From: Wolbachia endosymbiont (group A) of Bibio marci
GTDB taxonomy: Bacteria; Pseudomonadota; Alphaproteobacteria; Rickettsiales; Anaplasmataceae
Assembly (NCBI RefSeq): GCF_947251645.1
Contig: NZ_OX366364.1
Coordinates: forward strand, 806,001 to 870,000
DNA: 64,000 nucleotides
Direction: 5' to 3'
The notes under the pieces were generated by a model. That model was not told the origin of the DNA. It did no database searches and worked only from the letters and a program-made list of their open reading frames with translations. A program made the position numbers and the translations under genes. Of this stretch, positions 45,580 to 55,466 are shown piece after piece; the stretch's first letter is position 1, and every line of letters begins with the position of its first letter.

Positions 45580-46165
45580 CTGACAGAAGAATTAAAACTA
45601 ATATCATGCTCTTGTTTAATGCTACTAATATTTTTCTGAAAAGCAATATGTTTACTATCCAAAAACGTTTGCATAGGCATAGCAATATTTGCCTGAGTGA
45701 GGCCTTGTCTCATTGTAAGAACGCAACCAGTGATCAACATCAATCTGTCAAAGAATTGTAGTTTTTTTTCTAAAGATAATATTGTAACACTCATCTTGCA
45801 TAGTTCTGTGAAACCTTTCACATATGTCACTAGTTTGTAGAGAGTTGGCTTTGGTTCTAGAATGATCAACGTTTTCTATTCCCAAATATAGCTGATAAGC
45901 ATGATTTTCGGGCTTGCCACAATACTCCGTACCCCTATCAGTTAGAATGCGTAATAATGGAATTTTCTGCTCATCCAAAAATGGAATAACTCTACCGTTG
46001 AGAAGATCTGCAAGCTGTAATAGCTGTTCTACCCGTGTAAAGTTTAACCATTGCAACTCTGGAATAAGTATCAACAAAAGTCTGCTGATCTATACCTTTG
46101 ATATTGCCCACATAATAGGTATCCTGAGAGCTTGTCCGGAAACTGGTAAACTCAAGCATATTCCC
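45576..46165 (-). pseudogene. IS481-family transposase relic
   Basis: Pieces of an integrase-type (rve) transposase lie in several frames: YYVGNIKGIDQQTFVDTYSR near 46110, LLRILTDRGTEYCGKPENHA and CERFHRTMQDECYNIIF near 45850-45980, and TFLDSKHIAFQKNISSIKQE at the end. At least three frameshifts separate them and the N-terminal half is missing. The catalytic D in LTDRGTE is visible. It joins directly to an IS5 relic. Confidence 0.82.
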
Positions 46166-46943
46166 TCCTTAACATAACCCTACTCATAGCCAGGTATATG
46201 AAATTTTCAGTGGATGTTGTAAATATTCCTTTGATAGCCTTCTATTCCTCAAGCAAAAGTCCTTTCTACAACCCATCTTCTTGACTGTACTTTAAACCCC
46301 TGTTCCCTCATTGGTAGTAGTTCAGGTGATGTGTCTTTGTGTACCCAAAACCTACATGGAGGCCTTTTAACAATTTCAATGTCTATTCCGTACTCTTTTT
46401 CTATGTACTCCTTTAAATTTCTTCCTTGATACCCCATATCAGCCCACATTTTCTTAACGTTAGTATATTTTTTCCTCATATTATCCAATGCTACCATCTC
46501 TGTCATTTTCACTAGCAGCACCCACATAACAGCCTAATATAAAACCCTGAGATTATGTGCCTTTTTCTACCTTTTACTTTTTTACTCCCATCATAACCTT
46601 TGATCCCCCTTTTTCTGTCGTTTTTACAGATTACTATGCAAGCACTTGGCTCCTCGTTTCTTCCCATTTTTGACCTACTATATTTAGTGATATCGTAGTT
46701 CATTTTTTCGAAAATTCCTTGCTTTTTCCACCTCCTAAATTGTTCATATACTTTCTTCCATGGCGTGCGGTAAATAGCGCCATTGACATCCTGTACGTAG
46801 TACATAAAAAATTGCCGATAATACTTCTCTTTTGCTATGTTTTAGCGGCCTTCCTCCTTTCTTGTATAATACTCTAAAGTGTTTCTCTATTAGCCGACCA
46901 CTCTCTTTCACTAAGATCTGTAGGATACTTTTTTCTCATTTCT
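46166..46943 (-). pseudogene. IS5-family transposase relic (IS1031-like)
   Basis: Starting from the ATG at 46939 (MRKKYPTDLSEREWSANRE) and continuing through frames broken at least four times: WKKVYEQFRRWKKQGIFEKM, GYDGSKKVKGRKRHIISG, KMWADMGYQGRNLKEYIEKE and RRWVVERTFA. It is the common IS5-type transposase of Wolbachia in an inactive state, different from the intact IS5-type element at 54133. Confidence 0.85.
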
Positions 46944-47034
46944 AACCCCATTTTTAAAACTCATATACTATACTTTTTTTCGTTTGCGGATAAGCTCTAA
47001 CCAACTCAGTATCCAATCTGGATCCAAGTAGTCA

Positions 47035-47262
47035 GCTACTCGGATGACACCTTTTTGGATGGAAACCAGTGTCAGCTACTTGGATGACAGGAGAATGATG
47101 TCATTCCAGTGCTTGGCACTTGAATCCAGCTTCTATGCAACCTCATCAAAAACATTCATTTAGTATAAGATCAGCTAGGGTCATACCGCCGCGGCGCTAA
47201 CAAGCAGCAGAATGACGGGTTTGCTGTTTACAAAATTGTCGATAAACATAAATTTCTCTAAC
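47035..47262. repeat. Second-family repeats plus palindromic element
   Basis: It holds TCAGCTACTTGGATGACAGG, then GTCATTCCAGTGCTTGGCAC and a unique-looking 55-base stretch (CAGCTTCTATGCAACCTCAT... GATCAGCTA). The stretch is repeated at 54026-54079. The two-hairpin element with ACCGCCGCGGCGCTAACAAG follows. The gap 46944-47356 has no gene. Confidence 0.75.
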
Positions 47263-47356
47263 TGCGGTTAAAATTTTAATTATTATTAATATTGTATTAA
47301 TAAAAACTTAATAATAATCCTTAATAATATATGAACTAACATGTTCGCAATTTCGT

Positions 47357-48223
47357 ATGACAGAGGAAACAAAAGATGGATATGCTTCCTTATATGTTGC
47401 AATTCAGGAAGGTAATATTGAAGCTGCAGAACTACTAATAAAGTGTGGCACAAACGTCAATGATCATTATGAACGCAATCGTACGCCACTGCATATTGCC
47501 ATCGGACGCAAACAATTAGAAATAGCAAAATTGCTAATAAAAAATGGAGCAAACGTTAATGCAAAAACTCAAAATCACGGTAAAGATGATCTAACACCAA
47601 TGCACTTTGCAGTGTTTGCAGATACGCCAGAATTTATAGAATTACTAGCTAGCCATGATGCGCTGATTAATGAAAGAGAAAGCACCGAAGGGTATACTCC
47701 TCTTCACTTTGCTGCTTTGTATGGTAATAAAAATATAATACAAGCCTTAATTGATAAGGGGCAAAATATCGAAGATGTGGACAATAATGGGCGAACAGCT
47801 CTGTTTTTAGCTGCTAGGCAGTGCACTGAAGCAGAAGATGATAGCAGAATAGAAATTATCAAGTATTTGATAGACAAGCTCAAAGCAGATGTAACAAAGA
47901 AAGACAATAATAACAATGCAGTACTCTTTCCTGCCGCTAATAATTGCCCTGGAAAAGTGGTAGAATTCATCATTGAGCAATATATAAAAATCTTTGAGTT
48001 AGAGAATTTTATCAACCACAAAAATAATGATGGAATGGATGCTTTGGATATTGCGCTGAATAGTGGAAACGAGAAAGCTATTGAAGTATTAAGATCATAT
48101 GGAGCAGATATCGAGAATAAGGTAGATGGTAGCACTCAAAAAATTACTGCAGAAAAACCAAGTAGTACCCTAGACAGAGCAGAAAGTGCAGAGGTAGCAT
48201 CTCCAATTAAGCAAAGAGTATAA
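47357..48223 (+). CDS. Ankyrin-repeat protein, 288 aa
   Basis: Six to seven ankyrin repeats cover nearly the whole chain: ASLYVAIQEGNIEAAELLIK, RTPLHIAIGRKQLEIAKLLI, LTPMHFAVFADTPEFIELLA, YTPLHFAALYGNKNIIQALI, RTALFLAARQ..., AVLFPAANNCPGKVVEFIIE and MDALDIALNSGNEKAIEVLR. A short polar tail follows. There is no signal peptide or membrane segment. Such proteins in Wolbachia are often thought to act in the host through type IV secretion, but this is not shown by the sequence. The start ATG at 47357 lacks a strong ribosome site. Confidence 0.88.
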   Translation: MTEETKDGYASLYVAIQEGNIEAAELLIKCGTNVNDHYERNRTPLHIAIGRKQLEIAKLLIKNGANVNAKTQNHGKDDLTPMHFAVFADTPEFIELLASHDALINERESTEGYTPLHFAALYGNKNIIQALIDKGQNIEDVDNNGRTALFLAARQCTEAEDDSRIEIIKYLIDKLKADVTKKDNNNNAVLFPAANNCPGKVVEFIIEQYIKIFELENFINHKNNDGMDALDIALNSGNEKAIEVLRSYGADIENKVDGSTQKITAEKPSSTLDRAESAEVASPIKQRV

Positions 48224-48339
48224 AGCTTTTTATAAAGCGATCAGTAAATCACAGAGAGCTATAGTAGTTCACAAATTTTTTATTGATATAATTTTAATAT
48301 TCTAATATACTAGATCGAGTGCTTTAGAGGAAATATAAT

Positions 48340-49505
48340 ATGTTAGCAGGTGCAGATAATAATCAACAGCAAAATAGAGCAAACACTATAATAGAGAGAG
48401 TACGAAACGCTTATAACAATACTGGTAGAATCAAAAAATTCATTAACATACTTTTACTGATAAGCACAATTCCTCCACTTTTTCTTCTTATACAGTTCTT
48501 TTTGTATTCATGGTTAGTAGATTATTTTTTAAAACCAAAAGAAAATGAAACAAGATTATTGGCCTGGCCAAAAAATATCATTAGGGGAATATTAAAGGTT
48601 GTTTTAACCATATGCATTATTATTTCCTGTATACTTTTAGTGCTGCCTATGTTGTTCTTAAGTTTGCTAAACCAAGCACTCATTAGAGAAATACAGCAGA
48701 TTTTTAATTTTATACAAGAAGTTCCAGAAGAAGAAAGGCAGTTTCTAGTATAAATTTAAGTGTTGATAGACTCATAGAAAAATATAAGGAGAACCTAAGT
48801 AAGGAGGAGTTTTATACACAGCTAAGTAGAGGAAATACAACTGATGTTGAAGAGTACATTAAACAGTCAAATGAATTTACAGAAGACGAAAAATCTCATG
48901 CACTTAAATGCTTGGAGTTTATTAATAAAACAACAGAAGATAGTTTTGAAGATAGTTATAGCAAATTAACACTAAAACAAACAGCTGTTTTGTGTTGGAA
49001 AGCTTGCAACGATAGAAACACAGGAACGATAGACCAAAAAATTCCTTTAAGTGATGAGGACATAAAAAACAGAAAGGATATGTTTATTAAAGGTCTTATA
49101 GATGCAGCAACAACTTATGGTAATCACGGTCAAAGTTGTGCTGGTGGAACATATAATAAAATGGTTGAGTCTTTATCTGGCTTGCATCCATCGGTAGTTA
49201 TTACACTAAATAAACAGGAAGTTGGTGGAATGATAAAAGAAACGATTACTCAAAAATTTCCTGAAATGGCCAGGGAAAACCTCAGTAATTTTTCTGAAGA
49301 AGAACAAGAAAAAGTCCGAAATGAATTACCAAAGGTCTCACCTGAAACAGTAATGTATATCATAGCTACACGCTTAGCTCTTGAGAAAAAGTGTCAGGGG
49401 TTTAGCAGTGGACTAGGTAATGATAAAAAGGAGGAAATACTAGAAGAATGTATGAGTAATTTATCCTATGTTGAACTGAAGAATCAAAACGAAGTGGTAA
49501 GGTAA
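48340..49505 (+). pseudogene. Membrane-plus-helical-domain protein split by a frameshift
   Basis: The first part (48340-48753, 137 aa) has two membrane segments (INILLLISTIPPLFLLIQFF and LKVVLTICIIISCILLVLPM) and ends after VPEEERQFLV. Directly after, in another frame without a start codon, comes INLSVDRLIEKYKENLSKEE through FINKTTEDSFEDSYSKLTLK to 49505. The second part includes LTLKQTAVLCWKACNDRNTG and a region like NHGQSCAGGTYNKMVESLSG. One extra base near 48750 joins them into a protein of about 385 aa. Both halves remain open, so the slip is recent or a sequence error. No family recognised. Confidence 0.7.
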
Positions 49506-49716
49506 ATTATATTTCATTAAAGTCATTTATCTTGAAACATAAGCAGGGTTTTGTATAATTATTTCAATTTAGATCTATTTATTGAAATAATGCATGAAAA
49601 TGACAGGTCATTGTACAAGAGGTACCTAATTCGCCGACAAGAATGCTAGATAAAGAAACTTACATTTCAATTATTTCATAATTTCTGTATAATCTTAAAA
49701 ACTCAATTAGTGCGTT

Positions 49717-50643
49717 ATGAAGATAATAATAGGTAATGCTAGTAAGGAATTAGGGGAATCAGTAGTTAACCAGCTAGATGTTCAACCATCCTCTGCTTGG
49801 ATATCAAAGTTTACCGATGGCGAGGTAAATGTAGAAGTAGCAAATGATCTATATAATCAAGAAGTATATATAGTACAATCTCTTTCTCCCCCTGTGAATG
49901 ATAACCTTATGGAGCTTCTGCTTATAATTGATGCAGTAAATAGATTAGGAGCCAAAAGAATAGTAGTAATTATTCCTTATTATGGATATAGCAGGCAAGA
50001 TAGAGTTATCAAGAACAATAATATGCAATCTGCTTTAAGTGCCAAATTAGTTGCAAATCTTATTCAAACTGCAGGTGCAAGTAGTGTTGCAGTTATTGAT
50101 TTGCACTCAAGTCAAATTGAAGGATTCTTTGATGTACCGATAACTAATTTGAACTGCTTTGAAGCATTTGTTGACTGTATATACACGGAAAATTTGGCAA
50201 TTGTTGCACCTGATGTTGGAGCAATTGGCAGAGCACGTGCTTTTGCAAAGACTTTAGAGGAAAAATGCAAGATAGGGTTAAGTGATAAGATTATTGTAGT
50301 AGATAAACATAGGGAGAAAGCAGGCACATCTCAAGTAATGAACATAATAGGAGAAGTTGCGAATAAAAATTGTGTCATTGTTGATGATATAGTTGACTCT
50401 GGTGGAACATTGTGTAATGCAGCTCTTGCTTTAAAAGGCCGCGGAGCAAAGTCCGTAATTTCATGCATCACACATGGCGTGCTTTCAGGAAGTGCAGTTG
50501 AGAGAATTTCCTCCTCTTCTCTAGATAAATTAGTGATTACGGATACCATACTTCACAAACTTGAAAAAACTGGTAAAATAGAAGTTGTTTCGGTCGTAAA
50601 TATTTTAACTCACTTCATCCAAGGAGGTAAAGATGCCAACTAG
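49717..50643 (+). CDS. prs: Ribose-phosphate pyrophosphokinase
   Basis: Makes PRPP from ribose 5-phosphate and ATP for nucleotide synthesis. It is 308 aa, the normal length. It shows IIPYYGYSRQDR, the ATP/ribose region VAVIDLHSSQIEGFFDVPI and the PRPP loop CVIVDDIVDSGGTL. The start ATG 49717 is preceded by a TATAAT box at 49690-49695. Its last 11 bases overlap gatC, whose AGGAGG site lies inside prs, so they form an operon. Confidence 0.96.
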   Translation: MKIIIGNASKELGESVVNQLDVQPSSAWISKFTDGEVNVEVANDLYNQEVYIVQSLSPPVNDNLMELLLIIDAVNRLGAKRIVVIIPYYGYSRQDRVIKNNNMQSALSAKLVANLIQTAGASSVAVIDLHSSQIEGFFDVPITNLNCFEAFVDCIYTENLAIVAPDVGAIGRARAFAKTLEEKCKIGLSDKIIVVDKHREKAGTSQVMNIIGEVANKNCVIVDDIVDSGGTLCNAALALKGRGAKSVISCITHGVLSGSAVERISSSSLDKLVITDTILHKLEKTGKIEVVSVVNILTHFIQGGKDAN

Positions 50644-50986
50644 ATCAACAGAAGATGTTATTACTTCACTAATAGAATTTGCAAATAAGAGAAAAATAAC
50701 AATTACCAAAGAAGAAATGCTTAAAATTGCACAGCTTGTAAGGATTAAGTTATCAAATGATGAGATTGATCACTACTCCAAAGAACTGACAATGCTGGAT
50801 TGGATACATGATACTTTATTGCAAGTTAATACTGAAGGTGTTTCTCCTATGCATTATGGCAGTATAGACAAGGACATTCATGTACGCGATGATGTTATAA
50901 ATTCTCAAAACATTAAAGAAGAGATATTGTCCAATACAAAACCTGAGCATGGGTATTTCGTAGTGCCAAAGGTTATAAACGATTAA
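50633..50986 (+). CDS. gatC: Glutamyl/aspartyl-tRNA amidotransferase subunit C
   Basis: A small subunit of the GatCAB complex that converts mischarged Glu-tRNA-Gln or Asp-tRNA-Asn. The family part begins at TITKEEMLKIAQLVRIKLSN and ends SNTKPEHGYFVVPKVI. At 117 aa it is about 20 residues longer at the N-terminus than usual. The AGGAGG at 50624-50629 supports the long start at 50633. It overlaps prs by 11 bases. Confidence 0.88.
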   Translation: MPTRSTEDVITSLIEFANKRKITITKEEMLKIAQLVRIKLSNDEIDHYSKELTMLDWIHDTLLQVNTEGVSPMHYGSIDKDIHVRDDVINSQNIKEEILSNTKPEHGYFVVPKVIND

Positions 50987-50988
50987 GG

Positions 50989-51338
50989 TATAGCTAACCC
51001 AAGAAAGGTTTCCCTACGTCATACCGCCGCGGCGCATAAGTGTTGAAAGTGCTATAAGTGGCATTATATAAGGTGGTTAACGGCATAAATTTCAATGGTA
51101 ATAAAATAAATTAAAAAAGCGCCTTTTTGCCTGTGGTTAGAAGGTTTAAGCGAATTTTCGACGTGGTTTATCTGCTTTCCCAACAACGAAGGTTGATATC
51201 AAGAGGAGATTTACATACCATTAATCACCTTGTGTGATTGCACTTTCAACACTTATGCGCCGCGGCGCTAACGAGTAGCGGAATGACGAATTTGTTGTTT
51301 TTCAAATTGTAGGTAAACCTAAGCCACTTTAGCTATAA
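50989..51338. repeat. Palindromic element split by a 225-bp insertion
   Basis: Left part 50989-51033 (TATAGCTAACCCAAG... CCGCCGCGGC) and right part 51259-51338 (GCCGCGGCGCTAACGAG... TTTAGCTATA). Removing 51034-51266 restores the normal element, as seen at 42972 and 47180. Confidence 0.85.
51034..51258. mobile_element. MITE-like element of 225 bp with 8-bp target duplication
   Basis: Its ends are perfect 19-bp inverted repeats (GCATAAGTGTTGAAAGTGC and complement), flanked by GCCGCGGC on both sides (51026-51033 and 51259-51266). It contains no gene. I cannot tie the ends to a known IS family; none of the IS copies in the window has these termini. Confidence 0.88.
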
Positions 51339-51373
51339 AAAGTAGATCATAGCTAACGTTTAAGCCACACATT

Positions 51374-51491
51374 AAAGCTTTTAAAGAGGTCTTGGTTTAC
51401 TTGCTCCATTATTTTCTTTATTATCAGATATTGCTTAAAATAATATGGAGGGGTAAGTTGTCAGCAATTGCCATTATTGATTTTGGTTCAC
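51374..51491 (+). pseudogene. Duplicated guaA leader and first 11 codons
   Basis: About 118 bases copy the region 52170-52287 with few changes, at an offset of 796 bp. The copy includes the upstream AT-rich leader, the GGAGG ribosome site, the TTG start (51458) and codons for [11 protein letters not shown]. The frame then leaves guaA and runs as a chimera to 51619, ending just inside the next gene (51606). The copy brings a promoter to the small gene downstream. Confidence 0.85.
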
Positions 51492-51605
51492 GTACGATAT
51501 CGGTAGCTAACATTAGCTACCTGAGGGTCAGAGTCGCCTTTCTTAAAGGTATTTTAAGTATACTAGATGTATTATTGATACGTGATAATAAAACTGGGGG
51601 GTTTT

Positions 51606-52151
51606 ATGGAAACATCTGAATTAACTTTACTCGACTTGCAGAACTTTTTTGAAAAATTAAAAGGGCATGTACGTAGTGAAGTAGAAAAATATGTAGATGA
51701 AGAGGCAAAAGAAATTAAGGACAAAGCAGCAACTTATATAACAAACAAAGTATTAAATAATATGGTGGGTAATAAACCGATAGGTGAGCTCCAAATAGAT
51801 AAACCCAAAACAGATAAGCCTAAAAAAGTTATGGTAGCTGAGAATCAATATAATGGAGCGCAAAATAAAGAGGTCATCAAAGCTCTATTTATAGGGAAAA
51901 TACTTGTATGGAATCGCCCAGAGAGTGGCCAAAAATACGAAATTAAAATTGAGGGAGTGGAAAAGTTTGTAGACAACAAAACTGGAAAAGTGATTGAGGC
52001 TAAGTCTCTATCCAGAGTGTGTATAAAATTGGTTGGTGGTGGAAGTTATAGTGGTTGGGAAGAATTGAAATTATGTCTTGACCATGAAGAAGGGCTGCAA
52101 CCCCTGAAGTGCCACCGTAAAAAGTTCTTCTTAGATAAAAATAGATCATAG
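51606..52151 (+). CDS. Unknown protein, 181 aa
   Basis: No family recognised. The N-terminal 60 residues are helical and charged (LDLQNFFEKLKGHVRSEVEK, YVDEEAKEIKDKAATYITNK). A basic linker with PKTDKPKK follows, then a beta-rich part (ALFIGKILVWNRPESGQKYE, VCIKLVGGGSYSGWEELKLC). The ATG at 51606 follows a GGGGGG run. The gene lies between two copies of the guaA leader, so it was probably brought in together with that duplication. It may be expressed from the copied promoter. Confidence 0.65.
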   Translation: METSELTLLDLQNFFEKLKGHVRSEVEKYVDEEAKEIKDKAATYITNKVLNNMVGNKPIGELQIDKPKTDKPKKVMVAENQYNGAQNKEVIKALFIGKILVWNRPESGQKYEIKIEGVEKFVDNKTGKVIEAKSLSRVCIKLVGGGSYSGWEELKLCLDHEEGLQPLKCHRKKFFLDKNRS

Positions 52152-52253
52152 CCAACCCACGCCGTCCGTCAAAGTTTTAAACAGGTCTTAATTTACTTGC
52201 TCCATTATTTTCTTTATTATCAGATATTGCTTAAAATAATATGGAGGAGCAAA

Positions 52254-53816
52254 TTGTCAGCAATTGCCATTATTGATTTTGGTTCACAGTTTACACAGCT
52301 TATCGCAAGACAAGTAAGAGGAATGGGCGTTTATTGTGAAATATTTCCAAGCAACATCGGTTTTGAAACAATATCAAAATTCAATGGGTTTATTCTCTCT
52401 GGAGGACCGCAATCTGTAAATGATGATTGTTCTGAAATAAGTGGAGTAGTACATGAAATTATAAAACTTAATGAGGCAACAAACGTTCCTATACTTGGAA
52501 TATGCTATGGACAGCAACTCATTTGTCATTATTTTGGAGCAAAAGTAAAAGAGAGTTTCAAACAGGAGTTTGGCAGAACTAAAATCAAGATACTAAAAGA
52601 ATCCCCTATTATAAAGGATACCTGGGATGTTAATTCTGAAGTGGATGTATTAATGAATCATGCAGACAGTGTTGATACTATACCACAGGGATTTACTGTT
52701 ATCGCATCAGGTGTGATAAATCAAACAATTGCAATGATTGTCAACGAACAGCGGAAGATTTACTGTACTCAATTCCATCCTGAAGTGAGGCCCACAACAA
52801 ATGGCAGTAAATTGCTCTCTAACTTCTTGGATATTGCAAATTGCGAAAGAGACTGGACAATGAAGTCGTTTATTGAGGAGCAGAAGGAAAAAATCAAAAA
52901 TGTAGTAGGAGAGAAAAAAGTAATCGCTGCAGTAAGTGGTGGGGTTGATTCAAGTGTTGCAGCGGCTCTCACACATAAAGCTATAGGAAAACAATTGAAC
53001 TGTATTTTTATCGATACTGGGTTGTTACGCAAGAACCAGACCATTACTATGTTGAAAGAGATTCCGATAAACTATGTTGATAAATCAAATTTATTTTTGA
53101 GTAGGTTGAAGGGAATAACTGATCCAGAAGAAAAGCGAAAAATTATCGGTAACACTTTTATTGAAGTGTTTGAAGAAGAAGCAAAAAAAATAGGTGATGT
53201 GGATTTTTTGATGCAAGGTACCATCTACTCTGATGTAGTTGAGTCAGGGCATGCCTCAGACAACACTAGTACAATTAAGTCTCACCATAATGTTGGTGGG
53301 TTGCCAGAAAAGATGAACCTGAAGCTAGTGGAGCCTTTACGTTACCTCTTTAAAGATGAGGTAAGGCTACTTGGAAAGGAAATTGGGCTTTCAGATGAGA
53401 TAATATTTCAACATCCATTTCCTGGACCCGGACTTGCAGTGAGGATTATAAGTGAAGTCGATGAAGAAAAGGTGCGAATATTGCAAGAAGTAGATGAAAT
53501 ATATATTAATACGATGAAAAATTACGATCTATACGATAAGATATGGCAAGCTTTTGCTGTATTATTACCAATAAAAACTGTAGGCGTCATGGGAGATGGT
53601 CGTACGTACGGATATGTTTGTGCTTTGAGGGCTGTAACATCATCTGATGGTATGACAGCTGATGCATTTCCATTTGAAGATAAGGATCAGCATTCGCTAG
53701 TGTTTTGGGATTTTTTACGCAATGTCGGCAGTATAATTGTTAATAATGTTCCCGGAGTAAATAGAGTTGTGTACGATATAACTTCCAAGCCACCTGCAAC
53801 TATTGAGTGGGAGTAA
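52254..53816 (+). CDS. guaA: GMP synthase (glutamine-hydrolysing)
   Basis: Converts XMP to GMP. It has an N-terminal glutamine amidotransferase with the catalytic cysteine in GICYGQQL and FHPEV; the ATP pyrophosphatase P-loop [13 protein letters not shown]; and the C-terminal dimerisation domain ending [13 protein letters not shown] take the TTG at 52254 ([12 protein letters not shown]) as the start: GGAGG lies just before it and the N-terminus matches the family, giving 520 aa. An earlier TTG/ATG set from 52197 is only leader. The leader is duplicated 796 bp upstream. Confidence 0.96.
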   Translation: MSAIAIIDFGSQFTQLIARQVRGMGVYCEIFPSNIGFETISKFNGFILSGGPQSVNDDCSEISGVVHEIIKLNEATNVPILGICYGQQLICHYFGAKVKESFKQEFGRTKIKILKESPIIKDTWDVNSEVDVLMNHADSVDTIPQGFTVIASGVINQTIAMIVNEQRKIYCTQFHPEVRPTTNGSKLLSNFLDIANCERDWTMKSFIEEQKEKIKNVVGEKKVIAAVSGGVDSSVAAALTHKAIGKQLNCIFIDTGLLRKNQTITMLKEIPINYVDKSNLFLSRLKGITDPEEKRKIIGNTFIEVFEEEAKKIGDVDFLMQGTIYSDVVESGHASDNTSTIKSHHNVGGLPEKMNLKLVEPLRYLFKDEVRLLGKEIGLSDEIIFQHPFPGPGLAVRIISEVDEEKVRILQEVDEIYINTMKNYDLYDKIWQAFAVLLPIKTVGVMGDGRTYGYVCALRAVTSSDGMTADAFPFEDKDQHSLVFWDFLRNVGSIIVNNVPGVNRVVYDITSKPPATIEWE

Positions 53817-53821
53817 TCATG

Positions 53822-54123
53822 AGCCAGCGTCACGCGCATAACTGTACACACATTGCAATTTGCAGGAGGGTGTCATGAAAGTAGTTGACACTGGTTCCTT
53901 TATGACGGTGTCATCCCAGTACCCAGACACTGGGATGACACCTTTGTGTTTGCATAGCTGTACGAACATTGTGATTTGAGAGCAATTTCCACAAGGGAGG
54001 ATGTCATTCCAGTGCTTGACACTGGAATCCAGCTTCTATGCAACCTCATCAAAAACATTCATTTAGTGTAAGATCAGCTACTTTCCATGCTAGTTTGCTT
54101 GTTCACAAGCAAACTATTTCTGG
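53822..54123. repeat. Second-family palindromic repeats
   Basis: It contains GCCAGCGTCACGCGCATAAC, TCCCAGTACCCAGACACTGG, GTCATTCCAGTGCTTGACAC and the 55-base stretch shared with 47120-47175. No gene. It leads into the palindrome that the IS5-type element split. Confidence 0.75.
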
Positions 54124-54132
54124 ATCCCAGTG

Positions 54133-55221
54133 GGCTTTGTTGCATCGCACCTTATACTGGTAGTAATTTACGATAAATATCATGTAGCCATTTCAAATTT
54201 AGCCATACCAATTTCAGTAAATTGATTAAGCAAATAGCACTTAATCAGCAATTCTTTTTCGCGATTTACTTCGGATTTATTCCTAAAGCTGAATCCAAAT
54301 ATTTGCTTTAATCTTGAGAAAAACCCTTCAATATAAGATCTTTTCCCATAATTTACTTCTTTTTTCCATTCTTTCACGCCATCTTCACCGTATAATTTTA
54401 TTAACCTAATAGCAGCATTTCTGTCAGACATATAATCTATTTCTGGATGTTCTGCCGCATTGTTTATTGGTGGAATTTTTGCCTTTATATCATATTCGTG
54501 ACACAATTTGTAAAACTTGTGCCTATCATATGCCCTATCTGCATATAGTGCTTTTATGACATGCTGAAAATTAACTTCTTTAAGCAAATCGCAAGCTCCA
54601 TAGTGATCAGAGTAGACACCGTTACTGTATTTTACAGCTATGGCTTTTTTGCTGTTTATATTCAACATTACATGCAATTTTCTTGTCTGTTCATAGCCAC
54701 GATATTTTCTGTCAGCGCTATTTTCCTTGCTGTGACCAGGGGTATTGTTGTAAATGCTGATACCTGTACTATCTATAGCAATTTCGATGTCTTCCATATT
54801 ATTTTTATCAATTCTGCAATCATTGATCTTAATATTAAGTTTCTTAAACCTTCTTGATGCTTGTGAATAGCTGATAACTGCTAAATCTCTTCCTATTTGT
54901 TGCATATATCCTTTTATAAACCCCACCGTTTGTCTTAAACCAATTCTAAAAAGATTGACAATTATATGCACCAAAATCACAACTTTATCACTGTAAATAT
55001 AGTTGCCGCCTTGCATTTTTGGACTATTTTCATACCAATTTTCTATGGCTTCATTGATATAATGAAAAATATTTCCTCTTTCCTGGAGAAATTTGTTATA
55101 TTCATTTTGGTTACTGACTTTCATTTTCTGTGGCATATTTTTTCTTCAACAGTTAAATGGTTATTTATAATGAATTTTGTCAGTAGCCACCAGATTTTTT
55201 CGGTTGCTATGCAACAAAGCC
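54133..55221. mobile_element. Intact IS5-type insertion sequence (IS903-like ends), 1089 bp
   Basis: Terminal inverted repeats of 16 bp with one mismatch (GGCTTTGTTGCATCGC / GGCTTTGTTGCATAGC), 9-bp target duplications ATCCCAGTG (54124-54132 and 55222-55230), and one full transposase gene. GGCTTTGTTG ends and 9-bp duplications are typical of the IS903 branch of the IS5 family. Removing the element and one duplication leaves a perfect palindrome unit, so it landed in an existing repeat. Confidence 0.92.
54180..55136 (-). CDS. IS5-family transposase, intact
   Basis: A 318-aa DDE transposase. The first Asp is in IEIAIDSTGISIYN, the second in ALYADRAYDRHKFY, and the Glu in KRSYIEGFFSRLKQIFGFSF, in the IS5-type Y-(2)-R-(3)-E arrangement. 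A helix-turn-helix-like N-terminal region precedes the core. The frame is complete, so the element may still move and could act on the MITE-like copies at 17 kb that share its ends. Confidence 0.92.
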   Translation of the reverse strand: MPQKMKVSNQNEYNKFLQERGNIFHYINEAIENWYENSPKMQGGNYIYSDKVVILVHIIVNLFRIGLRQTVGFIKGYMQQIGRDLAVISYSQASRRFKKLNIKINDCRIDKNNMEDIEIAIDSTGISIYNNTPGHSKENSADRKYRGYEQTRKLHVMLNINSKKAIAVKYSNGVYSDHYGACDLLKEVNFQHVIKALYADRAYDRHKFYKLCHEYDIKAKIPPINNAAEHPEIDYMSDRNAAIRLIKLYGEDGVKEWKKEVNYGKRSYIEGFFSRLKQIFGFSFRNKSEVNREKELLIKCYLLNQFTEIGMAKFEMAT

Positions 55222-55466
55222 ATCCCAGTGTCAAGCACTGGGATGACACTCTGACAACCGTCATTCCGCTACTAGTTAGCGGAATCTATGCCGAGATACC
55301 GCGAATGAATCGCGGAATGACGGTGTAGATGACGGTTAAGTAATTCGTCATTCCGCTACGTGTTAGCGGGATCTATGTGAGATACCGCGGCAGTATGACG
55401 TAGGACTGCTGTCATCCCGCTGCGTGTTAGCGGCTGAGATACCGCGAATGAATCGCGGTATGACGG
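55222..55466. repeat. Palindromic repeats between the IS and terC
   Basis: The right half of the split TCCCAGTG...CACTGGGATGAC palindrome, then two or three two-hairpin units (CATTCCGCTACTAGTTAGCG, GATACCGCGAATGAATCGCG, CATCCCGCTGCGTGTTAGCG). The last unit runs into terC and supplies its final codons and stop. Confidence 0.8.
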
